Under the pieces are notes generated by a model. The model saw only the letters and a list, made by a program, of their open reading frames with translations, had not been told where the DNA came from and did not search any database. Of a DNA stretch of 64,000 bases, positions 29,047 through 38,158 are shown piece after piece. The position numbers and the translations under genes are program-made. How positions within the stretch are numbered: the first letter of the stretch is position 1; each line of letters opens with the position of its first letter. This DNA comes from PXAP01 sp964421595 (GTDB lineage: Bacteria > Bacteroidota > Bacteroidia > Bacteroidales > PUMT01), in NCBI GenBank assembly GCA_964421595.1, contig CAYQXY010000026.1:1-64000 (forward strand), in the 5' to 3' direction.

Positions 29047-30699
29047 TTACCGGCGTGAAAGTATTTTATTCACCCTTTTAAAATCAGTGTTCAGACTTTT
29101 TATTGAAATATCGAGACCGTAATCTACTCCTTTCTGAAAGATATCTGTTATCTTATCAAATGACCTTTCATCCATCTCCTCAGAAGCTATCTCCTTTGCA
29201 TCTCTTAATGCAATAAAGCCTGCTCCTAAAGCCGTTCCTGTTATCAGCTCAAAGTTTATCCAGTCCTGGTAATAATCGTCTTTTTTCCTGTTGGACTGCC
29301 TGCTTGCAGGCTTCCATATATCGAGGTGATCGGCCAGTGCAGGCATGGAAGGTTCTATCATATCAATCATGAATTCTCTCGCAAAAGCAGGTGTGTAAGT
29401 ATCAGACAATATCTCAACGGCCAGCATTCCGATACTGTTCAGGTCGGCCAGACTAATGTCTTTAAGATTATCGACAGGATTGTTAAGACTTGCTTCGATA
29501 AGCTGTGAATTTTTGAGCAGGTCGGCCACAATGTATTTATGTTTGCAGAGCATGGCTTTGCTTCTGCTGATCCATCTGGAGATATTCATAAAGTATTGGC
29601 GGACAACTTCAAAATCGCCATTATCAAGTCCTGAAAAAGGGGTGCCAACTCCATTCAGGTTTATGTTTACAAAGTGATGCCAGGTAGAGTCTATCGCTAT
29701 CCTTCCTACCTTGGCCGGCCGGCCGTCGAATACTGCTATGGAGGGGAAACAGTGCGGACTTGTTCCTATTTTTCCGGGTGTTGTGCTTCCTCCCAGTACA
29801 AAGGATGTAGCTATCACCTGGGTTGATATTGACTGCCCTTTAACAGTGAAAACAGTTTCCTCGGCACATTCTCCTTCATGTGGGTGATCGGGCATAATAT
29901 CTATGATGCCTGATGGCCTCAGTGATGTCCTGATTGAAAGCAGAGGGTGAGGCATCCCTGCCCCGAATGTCCTTACGGCAATAGTCTGGGGAATATTATC
30001 AGACTGGTTATTAAATGAATTTGAAACAACCTGGCCTGCGCCGGGGCGATTCGTGTCATTCCTTCTGCCACCGCTCATACTAACCTCATTAATATCATTA
30101 TTAGGTGAAGTATTATCCCATAGCCTCATGTCTTTTACTCTTGGGATATTGCCACACAATCCGCGACCCAGACTGCCATGGTCACCTGTGGCAAAAACTC
30201 CGCCGCCTCCGTCCATGTACTCCTCGATGGCAGCGACCTCTGCAGCCTGAAGGTATGAATTGCCACCATTGATACCAAACAGCCATACCTGATCGAAGCT
30301 TTTCAGATTCACGCTGGTCACAAAGTGAAATCCTGTTTCCCTGCCACTTATGACGGGATTTGGATTAAGCAGATGCATCGGATCGGTCCCTGTCGGGTTC
30401 ACCGATCTGTGCGCCAGGGTTACTTTGTATTTAATATTGACGAAACTTTGCTGTTCAAGTTTATTAAAGCTTGTAATGAACTCAGACAGGCCAAATCCTC
30501 CGGGTCCAAAATTAAGTCCGCCATCACACACAAGCAGCACGTTCACGACACAGGGTTTGAACCACCACCATTTTGGAGCAAAATCCTTCAAAAAATCAGG
30601 TTTCACTGCCAGAAGCTCTTTTGACAAAGATGTTCGTTCTGACCTGTTTAACAGGTGCATGTTTGCTAATGATTCCTTAAGCTTTCTTTCCATGATCAA
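29047..30699 (-). CDS. GATase1-like/ThuA-like fold protein, function unknown
   Basis: 550 residues. Residues ~50-180 look like the Rossmann-type fold of class I glutamine amidotransferase-like proteins: a first strand VVNVLLVCDGGLNFGPGG, a second unit FDQVWLFGINGG, then an elbow region EYMDGGGGVFATGDHGSLGR. A catalytic cysteine at the nucleophile elbow is not seen (the position reads ATGDHG), so amidotransferase activity is unlikely. The remaining ~300 residues are not recognised and end in a charged helical tail. There is no signal peptide. It lies downstream of the subtilase-vWA and 695-aa genes but is separated from them by a hairpin terminator, so it is probably its own unit. The shared leader motif (30717-30748) lies directly before its start. 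Confidence 0.8.
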   Translation of the reverse strand: MIMERKLKESLANMHLLNRSERTSLSKELLAVKPDFLKDFAPKWWWFKPCVVNVLLVCDGGLNFGPGGFGLSEFITSFNKLEQQSFVNIKYKVTLAHRSVNPTGTDPMHLLNPNPVISGRETGFHFVTSVNLKSFDQVWLFGINGGNSYLQAAEVAAIEEYMDGGGGVFATGDHGSLGRGLCGNIPRVKDMRLWDNTSPNNDINEVSMSGGRRNDTNRPGAGQVVSNSFNNQSDNIPQTIAVRTFGAGMPHPLLSIRTSLRPSGIIDIMPDHPHEGECAEETVFTVKGQSISTQVIATSFVLGGSTTPGKIGTSPHCFPSIAVFDGRPAKVGRIAIDSTWHHFVNINLNGVGTPFSGLDNGDFEVVRQYFMNISRWISRSKAMLCKHKYIVADLLKNSQLIEASLNNPVDNLKDISLADLNSIGMLAVEILSDTYTPAFAREFMIDMIEPSMPALADHLDIWKPASRQSNRKKDDYYQDWINFELITGTALGAGFIALRDAKEIASEEMDERSFDKITDIFQKGVDYGLDISIKSLNTDFKRVNKILSRR

Positions 30700-30716
30700 A
30701 AGATTATTTTAATTTG

Positions 30717-30748
30717 CCTACTCTGTACAGTTTTCGGCTTCCCTGTAT
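30717..30748 (-). promoter_or_regulatory. Shared leader motif upstream of the GATase1-like gene
   Basis: On the minus strand: ATACAGGGAAGCCGAAAAC, a short spacer, then AGAGTAGGCAAATT, ending about 17 bases before the start codon. Nearly the same element precedes the genes starting at 10657 and 32983. Confidence 0.5.
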
Positions 30749-30840
30749 TCCGTCCGGCATTTTTCAAAAATCTCTGATATGTCTTTGTAAGCATTTGATT
30801 ATGAACATTATAATAATGGATTTTTAGTATTAAAGTGTTG

Positions 30841-30876
30841 ATAAAAATATAGTTGCCGGTATTTAACCGGCAACTA
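30841..30876 (-). terminator. Rho-independent terminator after the 695-aa gene
   Basis: On the minus strand, TAGTTGCCGGT and ACCGGCAACTA form a perfect 11-bp stem with a 5-base loop. It is followed by TATTTTTAT and lies about 20 bases after the stop codon at 30896. It should end the subtilase-vWA / 695-aa transcript. Confidence 0.8.
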
Positions 30877-30895
30877 ATATTATATAACCAAAATG

Positions 30896-32983
30896 TCACT
30901 TCAGGCAAACATTATAGGAGGTCTTCACCTCGCGGCCCACTGACTGGCTGTTGACTATGGTCTTGTCCCTGGCCCACAGGGAGAAGCTGCCGCAGGGGTG
31001 TGATCCTGCATTTGTCGGGATGCTGAAGGATGCTCCCGGCATAGCTGGTGTGTTTGTCGTTCCGCTTGCACCACCTCCGTAGGTACTTCCGAAGCTCCAG
31101 GTCCAGATGTTAAGGTCGTACACATAATAGTTCCCGGTAATGGTATCACCTTTCTTATAATGTGTACAATCGCCGTTATCGTTTACCTTAAGTTCAATTT
31201 TCGGCGGTGTATGGTCCATCTGTATCACCTTGCCGAAGGTGCCGAACACGCTCTCAACCTCCAGCTCTACAAGTAGCCTGTCTTCTGTTCCCGGACTGAA
31301 CCGTGCAAGCACGTTGAGGATATTCTGGCTGGCCGGCAGATAATTGTAATAGCCGTCTATATCGGGCATCTGGGTAGTCCACGGTGCATAGGGCGGTACA
31401 GGCGACCATCCGACAGTTGCCAGGGTGTTGCCCAGGTAGCTTGATATGCCGGTCGACAGGTTTGTTACCTTGATACGGTACCGGTGACCCGGGAAGGATG
31501 GCCCGTTTATCACAATAGTACCGCCAAAAGGTGCATTGGCTGGCACTGGATGTGCATTGTATGCGAAGATCGAGCCTGGTTTAGTCCTTCCCGTTGCATC
31601 GTCTACATGATCAACATCAATGCCTCCTATTACAACGAAAAGCGGCATAGCATCTCCCGGTTCCAGTTCAATACCGGGTTTGATCTGGACATGGGTGTCG
31701 ACCCTGTTGCCGTAATACTCAAGCTTGCCCGGATCGGTGGTTGAGGGAGGGGTGTTCCACGACAGTACCCCGCGCACCCTTATCACATTCGGGGTATCAC
31801 AGAGCTTCCGGTGGAAGGTTGCATCCAGTGGAAGGGTTAACGTATAGCACAGGTGGTCGCCCGGCATATCGAGGTCGTGTACGTTCAGCTGGACCGTATT
31901 GATGTATTGCCAGCTGCAAGGGTCTCCCCAGTCGACCCAGAAAGCAACGTACTCCTTACTGCCGGCAGAGCAGAGATTACCGCTGTAGCCCGCCTTCTTC
32001 TTGACCTTGATGGTGGCGACAAGGCTTTCGGTGTTGTAATCGAGGGCCACACACTCAAGCTCTTCATAATCGACATTGGCCTTTGTCTTGTCGACAGGTA
32101 TGAATATGCTCAGGTCCTTTATAAGTGATGAAATATCAACTTTAAATGATTCGAGAATGTTCTTGTTAAGTCCGGTTAATTCGGTTCCCGGGTGATTGAT
32201 CATGTTCAGGGCAGCCTTGTAGGCAAACCGCGTAGGTGGAATATTGAGCTTTCGGTAACTCTCTGCCAGCTCTAAATACTGCGGTTGCTCAGGCTGGGGT
32301 ACCAGCTCTGCTACATTTATGCCCGATATTTCTTCCAGTTGCTTGACAGAAATATCCGGCATGGCCGAGGCAAGTGTCAGGAACTTTGAGAAATCTACAG
32401 TACCTAGTATATCAAGCTTGAAGGAGGGTTTCAACTGTATATCACACTCCTTAACGTCGCCCCAGACGGGGTTCCATTCCGGCATGTTGGCCGGCGGCTG
32501 CATATTCCACGAAAGTATAGCTCTTAACCTGGGCATTGCCGGTGAAGTGCAGAGGGAGTGTTTAAAGGTCTTCTTTGGCAATGTTGCTGCATAGGCTATC
32601 GGGAAAACCGGTTTTCCCGTGCAGTCGTTATGAGCAGGGATGTTATGTACATTGACGCCGGTAACTCCCTGATCGATAAACCCGGCTCCGTCATTGAAGT
32701 CAATATAAAACCTTACATACTCAATTGAGCCTGTCTGGCAAAGGCTGCCGGAATAACCGTTGGAACGCTTTATGATAAAGGTGGCATCCATCTTGCCTGT
32801 GTCAGGGTTATAACCGACGCAGGTAAGCTCTTCATAGGGCTGCTGCTTAACCATCTCAACAGTTGGCTTGATATTACTGCCGGGAATATTGCCGAAATAG
32901 TTCGGACTTATTGCCAGCATATTAAGAAAATTGATCCTCTCAGGCTGGATGGCTAAATCCTTGCCTGCTTTCGTTTCTTTCAT
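30896..32983 (-). CDS. Unrecognised 695-residue protein with an internal tandem duplication
   Basis: No signal peptide; starts MKETKAGKDLAIQPERINFL. Two copies of a ~110-residue module are clear. Copy 1 (about 50-165) reads YEELTCVGYN...GYSGSLCQTGSIEYVRFYIDF...VNVHNIP...FKHSLC...RLRAILSWNMQPP. Copy 2 (about 308-415) reads YEELECVALD...GYSGNLCSAGSKEYVAFWVDW...LNVHDLD...FHRKLC...RVRGVLSWNTPP. Both keep three cysteines in the same places. The C-terminal third has beta-sandwich-like segments and more cysteines. I cannot name the family. It lies 76 bp downstream of the subtilase-vWA gene and is presumably co-transcribed with it, so a role as substrate, partner or inhibitor of the protease is possible but unproven. 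Confidence 0.8.
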   Translation of the reverse strand: MKETKAGKDLAIQPERINFLNMLAISPNYFGNIPGSNIKPTVEMVKQQPYEELTCVGYNPDTGKMDATFIIKRSNGYSGSLCQTGSIEYVRFYIDFNDGAGFIDQGVTGVNVHNIPAHNDCTGKPVFPIAYAATLPKKTFKHSLCTSPAMPRLRAILSWNMQPPANMPEWNPVWGDVKECDIQLKPSFKLDILGTVDFSKFLTLASAMPDISVKQLEEISGINVAELVPQPEQPQYLELAESYRKLNIPPTRFAYKAALNMINHPGTELTGLNKNILESFKVDISSLIKDLSIFIPVDKTKANVDYEELECVALDYNTESLVATIKVKKKAGYSGNLCSAGSKEYVAFWVDWGDPCSWQYINTVQLNVHDLDMPGDHLCYTLTLPLDATFHRKLCDTPNVIRVRGVLSWNTPPSTTDPGKLEYYGNRVDTHVQIKPGIELEPGDAMPLFVVIGGIDVDHVDDATGRTKPGSIFAYNAHPVPANAPFGGTIVINGPSFPGHRYRIKVTNLSTGISSYLGNTLATVGWSPVPPYAPWTTQMPDIDGYYNYLPASQNILNVLARFSPGTEDRLLVELEVESVFGTFGKVIQMDHTPPKIELKVNDNGDCTHYKKGDTITGNYYVYDLNIWTWSFGSTYGGGASGTTNTPAMPGASFSIPTNAGSHPCGSFSLWARDKTIVNSQSVGREVKTSYNVCLK

Positions 32984-33007
32984 AGCATTAGAAGTGTTTG
33001 ATTCCTG

Positions 33008-33044
33008 CCTACTCTGTTTCGGATTTTCGGCTTATTCCTGTTAC
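33008..33044 (-). promoter_or_regulatory. Shared leader motif upstream of the 695-aa gene
   Basis: On the minus strand: GTAACAGGAATAAGCCGAAAA, a spacer, AGAGTAGG, ending about 25 bases before the start codon. It is the third copy of the motif seen at 10681 and 30717. Confidence 0.5.
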
Positions 33045-33059
33045 ATCCTGTTTCCATGT

Positions 33060-36000
33060 TTAAACACTTTTCAGAAAATTGTCATAGGCTCTCAGCAATG
33101 TGTCATACTGCAGCTTCAGATGGGTTAGCTCATTCCCCGAAAGGGTGGCTCTCTTCTCTTCCCTGCAGTACCTTGTCAGGCACTCGGTGATGCTATCGAT
33201 ATCTATTCCCTGTTTGTGCATCCGCTCCCTGAATTCGCCGGTAAAAGCCTTGCCTCCCAATATGCAGCTTAGCAGTCTGCAGATATCCTCTTTGCCGAAC
33301 CCTCCGGGGCGATCGCCGGGTGTGGTGGGTGGCCTGTCGCCATACCACGGGTCGGAGGCTGTAAAGACGGCGGCTGTGCGGACAAGCTCGCGGGTATAAC
33401 TCCTGCCGCGTATTGTTGTGCCGGAGGCCTTTATGAGGAATCTATATATGCCGCTCTGCATGGCTGTTGTCTTTGCGGCATACTCGCCGGGCCCTGTCAT
33501 TGTAAAGTTGATGGTGCCCGTGGTTCCCTGGGGACTGGTAAGCCCGGCGGTTACTGAGGCAACGGTTTCAAGAGGTATGCCATACTGGGTCAGCATGACG
33601 GCAAGGTTGATTTCTGCACCGGGCTCATAGTGGTTCTGGCTGAGCCGGGCTTTCATTTTAACGCCAGACAGGGCGTGGACCAGCAGGGTGTAGGGCACTC
33701 CGCCATAATATGCAGAGGAGGGGTCTATGTTCCCGTGGCTTACTGTCATCCCTGTATGGCGACTGAGCTCATGGTGATACTTTTCGTTGATACGTAAAAT
33801 GGCATGCCACTTGCCGTCGCGCTCTCCTGCACCGAGAGGCAGGGGCAAAGTAAGCCTGTAGAAGGAGACATTGCTCCCGTAACTGTAAGTCAGTCCGGGC
33901 ATGGTAGCATTGTCTGACGGGCTTAGCAGATGGCCGCCTGGTGTTTCAAGGTGGAAGTCGATCAAATGGGGAGCGGGCAGCATGAGTATTATATCGCTGG
34001 TGATATCAGCCTCATTGAGAGTGAAGGGTATCCTGTGTTCCTGTCCCACAAACAGTTTCCCGTCGGGATCGACCACAACCTCCTCGTTGTTTACGCCTGC
34101 GAGGATTTGAAGAAAATACTTGGCCAGTTTGTAGATGCTGTCCTCGTCAAGTTCGTCGGTGAGCAGCAGGTATCCCCTGTTGTTATTTGTTATCGCCTCG
34201 AGTGCTTCGGGACGTATGTTGTGTGCCTTCCCCATTCCTATTGCAAACACCCTGTCGTTTATCTGGTCTTCAACCTCTTCAATCGACTTGGGCCGGTTCT
34301 CCTTGCCATCGGTAAATACTATGATCGATTTGGAATCATATCCTGCTACCGGGTTCAGCCTTAGCTGTGCCCTCTCAATTCCGTTTCCGATGGAGGTCAG
34401 TCCGTCAGGATTGGGGGTAAAGCCGGATATAGCCGATCTGATAGTTGCCCTGTCGGTGTCAAAGGGTGTTGATGGTCCCAGGGGACCGGTAAAGGTGAGC
34501 ACGTCATGGGCGTTATGATCGAACGACACAATTCCCAGTCCGTTCCCTTCCTGAATGATATCTGCAAGGATATTAGCCGAGAACCTCAGCACATCGATCC
34601 TCTTTGATGATCCTATTCCTGATGGGGCGTCCATGCTGCCGGACTGGTCCAGCGACAGCATGACGGCAGCCGTTTCCCTCCCGATGGTATTGGCCGTGAT
34701 GGGTATGGTCCATTCCTGCTCGGTCTCGGGATTGGAAACGGTAACAGAGAAGCCGTCGGCCATTGTTATGGTATCTCCATCACTGGTACCGGTATAGGTT
34801 ACCCACAGGTAAACTTCCCTTACAAGGTTTGCATCAGGTGACGGACCTATCGACCGTGACAATCCAAATGGTGTGCCGAAGGTGCCACCGGGGGGTGTCA
34901 TATTGAAATTTGCCGGCCAGAGGCTTTTCACATTGAAGCGGATCGCCCTTGCGGCGGTCTCTCCCTCAGGCACATCATTGAAATCGAGGTTTGTGGTGAC
35001 CAGCTCTATATCCCACCCGGCTATGCGCACCGCCACGGCAGTGTCTATCCGTCCAAACCCGTAGAAATCGCTGAACACCGGGGTGCCGTCATATACTGCC
35101 GAGTTGCTGGCATTGCCGTTTATATCCTGCCAGCGGCCGTTGGCATTGTTTTCACCCGGATTTATTTTGATGGCTGTATTGCGCATGATATCGCGTACCT
35201 GGGTCCACGTCAATTGCGGATTGGCCGACAGCATCAGGGCTGCCGTTCCTGCACACAGCGGCGTGGCATGCGAGGTGCCGCCGAAATTGCTCCGGTAGTC
35301 ATGCGGTGCAACAATAACATTGTTGCCGGCAAGATGATTGTTGAAAAGGTTCCTGTTCAGGGTAACCACACCTGTTGCATTGTTTATGGCATTTATGAGG
35401 TGTGACTCTGTAGCCCCGCTGCCCGGGTTTCTGAGCATGAGTGCCTGTCCGTTTGCCATACCGGCTGTGTTGTTCACGGTTACAGTGTTTGTCCCGGCAT
35501 TGGCGTTGGCCGACAGGGTTGTCTGCACGGCGGGGCGTCCCGGGGTGCCGTGCCCCTCGGGGGCACATGTGTCAGTGGCAGCGAATGTACCGTAATTGGC
35601 GGGCGGGTTATGAAGAGGCGCCGTGCCAACAAATGCATCGTGGCTGGGTGCACAAAATTCAGTGGCTGCCCCGAAGTTACTGTAGTTCGCCCTGACCTCG
35701 GTAACCCCGTCATTGCCCAGTGATGAGGCTGCTACAGAGAAGCACCGCTCGTACATGCCCCAGGGACGGTCAAATACAGTGTCGTTATTGCTGTTGTTAT
35801 TGGCGGCAGAGAAAAAGAGTAACACACCCCTTCCACCCCTTCCGCTGTCTGTCAGCGTGTCGAAAACGGTACTCATGGTACCCGATATAGCGCTGCCGGT
35901 TGAAGGATGTCCTATGCTGCTTGATATAACATCTGCGCCAGGGCTGATAGTATCGGGGAAGTTGTCGTCATCGTTTTCAGGATCCAGCCCGGCAGCCCAC

Positions 36001-37463
36001 AGGTACATATCGGCATAGCCGGCTTCCGATCCGGGCCATGCCCTGCGGATTGCCAGTATCCGGCAGTTGCCGGCCACCCCTGCAACTCCCTCATTTGTTC
36101 CCGCTACTGCCGACGCATTATTGGTAAGAGCCGCCGCGGCACTTGCACAGGAGGTTCCGTGGCCACTGCTGCGGCTGTTATTGTTGGCCACCATGTTCTG
36201 GAAATCGAACGATCTGTATATCTTGCTTGTGCCGTTATTCACATTGCCCGTGAATTCGGGATTATTCGGATCAACTCCAGAGTCGACCACGGCAATTATA
36301 ACATTGGCACGGCCAAAGGTTCGGTTGACATTGATATTCCTCAAAAACTGCCAGGCATCGGGCGTATTGAGTATCTGGTGGTCCCACTGCTCGGGAAACA
36401 GGAAGTCGGTCGGCGTGATGGCATCTTCCTCGACAGTGAATACAACATTTGGTTCGGCAAACTCGACCCACTCCATTTCCGAGACCTTGTTCGATATCTC
36501 AATAACCTCATAGGTGGATGGCTTGCCTGTTGTGAGATGATAGAAATTACCGAGTGCCGAGATCCTGCGTTTTATCTTCAGCCCGAATTCTTTTGTTATA
36601 TTCTGTATCACCTCCTCCCCTGCATGATCATCGAGCTTTACCATAATCTCTGAGGTAAGCAGAGTGGCATGCTTTTCGGTGAGCTTCAGCACAGGCAGCG
36701 CCATCACCATTTTTTCCCTTTCAATCTCTGCCATGATCCTGAGCCTCTCGCTTTTGGGCGTTCCTTTCGGGAAACTGGAGATAAAGATCCCGTTCTCAAG
36801 GTAAATCTCATGGTGCTCTTCAAGCTTCAGCTTGAATTTTCCGGCAATGGTCTGAGCCAGCTGCTCCCTCCCGGGAGGTTGTGCCTTCTTCCTGCCCCTT
36901 CCCTTCCGGGGAGGTTCCTGCTGTTCGGGTATAACCAGCGCCAGCCGCTCTTCATCGGGCTCATATGGGACTTTTACTTTTCCACGGTAATAATAAGGTG
37001 CCCCCTTTTTACGCAAAATAAACAGCTCCCTTTGCTCGCCTGGCCAGTTTCGCCCTACATTACTCCCTGGCACACCTTGTCCGCCTTGCCCGCCATTCTC
37101 TCCTTGCGCCCACGGTCGACCTGGCCCCTGTCCACCTTCCCCAAATTGGCCGCCCTGTGCACCCTTCCCGCTCTGATCGCCCTTTCCGCTATGGCTACCT
37201 GGACCGCCCCTCCAACTCTGTCCGCCCTGCCCGCTTCCCTTTACAAAAATTTTCCTGCTCTCTTCTTCAAATGGTTTTCTGCTTACAGTTACCAGGTATC
37301 CTCCCCGGGGAATAACATTATCATAAGTATAAAATCCCGTTTCATTAGTGCACTCCAGGTGGAATTCATCTTTGGCGGATTTAAGTATAACCTGTGCATC
37401 GGCGACGGCTTTACTGTTTCCATCAAGCACCTGCACGATGAAGTTTTGATCTGTTTTTCTCAT
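33060..37463 (-). CDS. Subtilisin-like (S8) serine protease fused to a von Willebrand A domain
   Basis: 1467 residues. Residues 5-75 form a carboxypeptidase-regulatory-like beta domain (FIVQVLDGNSKAVADAQVIL). Residues 75-142 are a Gly/Gln-rich collagen-like linker. A fervidolysin-like propeptide region follows (to about 350). The S8 triad is visible as Asp394 in IAVVDSGVDPN, His435 in SSGHGTSCAS and Ser731 in GGTSHATPLCAG. The His-to-Ser segment is long and contains an insert. A vWA domain begins at the MIDAS motif LSLDQSGSM (Asp939) and continues through IVFTDGKENRP. Further beta domains complete the C terminus. There is no signal peptide or T9SS tail, which is unusual for a subtilase. It is the first gene of an operon with the 695-aa gene and has a ~580-base leader with tandem repeats. 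It may process or display other island proteins; that is inference. Confidence 0.92.
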   Translation of the reverse strand: MRKTDQNFIVQVLDGNSKAVADAQVILKSAKDEFHLECTNETGFYTYDNVIPRGGYLVTVSRKPFEEESRKIFVKGSGQGGQSWRGGPGSHSGKGDQSGKGAQGGQFGEGGQGPGRPWAQGENGGQGGQGVPGSNVGRNWPGEQRELFILRKKGAPYYYRGKVKVPYEPDEERLALVIPEQQEPPRKGRGRKKAQPPGREQLAQTIAGKFKLKLEEHHEIYLENGIFISSFPKGTPKSERLRIMAEIEREKMVMALPVLKLTEKHATLLTSEIMVKLDDHAGEEVIQNITKEFGLKIKRRISALGNFYHLTTGKPSTYEVIEISNKVSEMEWVEFAEPNVVFTVEEDAITPTDFLFPEQWDHQILNTPDAWQFLRNINVNRTFGRANVIIAVVDSGVDPNNPEFTGNVNNGTSKIYRSFDFQNMVANNNSRSSGHGTSCASAAAALTNNASAVAGTNEGVAGVAGNCRILAIRRAWPGSEAGYADMYLWAAGLDPENDDDNFPDTISPGADVISSSIGHPSTGSAISGTMSTVFDTLTDSGRGGRGVLLFFSAANNNSNNDTVFDRPWGMYERCFSVAASSLGNDGVTEVRANYSNFGAATEFCAPSHDAFVGTAPLHNPPANYGTFAATDTCAPEGHGTPGRPAVQTTLSANANAGTNTVTVNNTAGMANGQALMLRNPGSGATESHLINAINNATGVVTLNRNLFNNHLAGNNVIVAPHDYRSNFGGTSHATPLCAGTAALMLSANPQLTWTQVRDIMRNTAIKINPGENNANGRWQDINGNASNSAVYDGTPVFSDFYGFGRIDTAVAVRIAGWDIELVTTNLDFNDVPEGETAARAIRFNVKSLWPANFNMTPPGGTFGTPFGLSRSIGPSPDANLVREVYLWVTYTGTSDGDTITMADGFSVTVSNPETEQEWTIPITANTIGRETAAVMLSLDQSGSMDAPSGIGSSKRIDVLRFSANILADIIQEGNGLGIVSFDHNAHDVLTFTGPLGPSTPFDTDRATIRSAISGFTPNPDGLTSIGNGIERAQLRLNPVAGYDSKSIIVFTDGKENRPKSIEEVEDQINDRVFAIGMGKAHNIRPEALEAITNNNRGYLLLTDELDEDSIYKLAKYFLQILAGVNNEEVVVDPDGKLFVGQEHRIPFTLNEADITSDIILMLPAPHLIDFHLETPGGHLLSPSDNATMPGLTYSYGSNVSFYRLTLPLPLGAGERDGKWHAILRINEKYHHELSRHTGMTVSHGNIDPSSAYYGGVPYTLLVHALSGVKMKARLSQNHYEPGAEINLAVMLTQYGIPLETVASVTAGLTSPQGTTGTINFTMTGPGEYAAKTTAMQSGIYRFLIKASGTTIRGRSYTRELVRTAAVFTASDPWYGDRPPTTPGDRPGGFGKEDICRLLSCILGGKAFTGEFRERMHKQGIDIDSITECLTRYCREEKRATLSGNELTHLKLQYDTLLRAYDNFLKSV

Positions 37464-37719
37464 AATGAATTATTTAATTGGTTATGACTAACTGGCACAT
37501 ATCATAAGAATCTACACCTTTCCCGCGCGGGAACCCAGGTGCTGAAAAGAGAATCCTGAAGGATGGCTGCAGAAATTCAGAACAAATACTAACTTTAAAA
37601 GAGAACCAACATAAAATGACTAAAGAATCATTACATATGAGACCGGGTACACATAACTTAATTGCAACCCGCGAGATCGGTTTCCGGAGAAATGACCGAA
37701 AACCTGTCAATGTTGAATA

Positions 37720-38014
37720 TCCGGGATAAATACCTGAGAGCGATACCGTTTAAATAACCTCTGAGAACGAACTGGACAGATTACCTGACAAAGATTCCGG
37801 ATTGATTACCTGAGATCACCCTGGATAAATTATTTGAGAACGGCCCTGGATAAAATGCTGAGAAAGACCCTGGATCAATTACCTGAGAGAAATCCCCGAT
37901 TGATTTCCTGAGAACAACCTTGATTAAATAACCTGAAAATTTCCCTGGTTAGGTTACCTGAATGTGATCCAGGGTAAATTACCTGAGAAGTCCCCGGTTA
38001 GATAATCTGATAAA
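37720..38014. repeat. Degenerate ~24-25 bp tandem repeat array (about 12 units)
   Basis: Plus-strand units such as attacctgagatcaccctgg plus ataa, attatttgagaacggccctgg plus ataa, and attacctgagagaaatcccc plus gattg follow one another with a 24-25 bp period. The consensus is roughly TTACCTGAGA, 4-6 variable bases, CCCTGGATAA. The array fills much of the 695-bp gap in front of the subtilase-vWA gene, downstream of the island promoter, so it would be transcribed as leader RNA. Units are too similar and contiguous to be CRISPR repeats with spacers. Confidence 0.75.
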
Positions 38015-38047
38015 ATATTGTTTATATTTAATCTAATTAAATAGAAG

Positions 38048-38078
38048 CAAGTTAAAGCGGATAATTAAAAAAAGCAAA
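38048..38078 (-). promoter_or_regulatory. Island promoter element, copy b (subtilase-vWA operon)
   Basis: On the minus strand: TTTG (38078-38075), exactly 20 bases, TAACTTGC starting at 38054, then AATTAGATTAAATATAAA. It is directly upstream of the tandem repeat array and about 590 bp before the start codon of the subtilase-vWA gene. Confidence 0.6.
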
Positions 38079-38158
38079 TAATATTAAGATTAATTTTTAA
38101 TTCCCTCTACTGACCGGCCGGTCCTGGATTTATCGGAGAAAACTTAGGAGAGAGCGTA

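Noticed and set aside
37720..38014. Repeat array as a CRISPR
   Set aside because: Units are contiguous, diverged and ~24-25 bp long with no unique spacers, and no cas genes are in the window.
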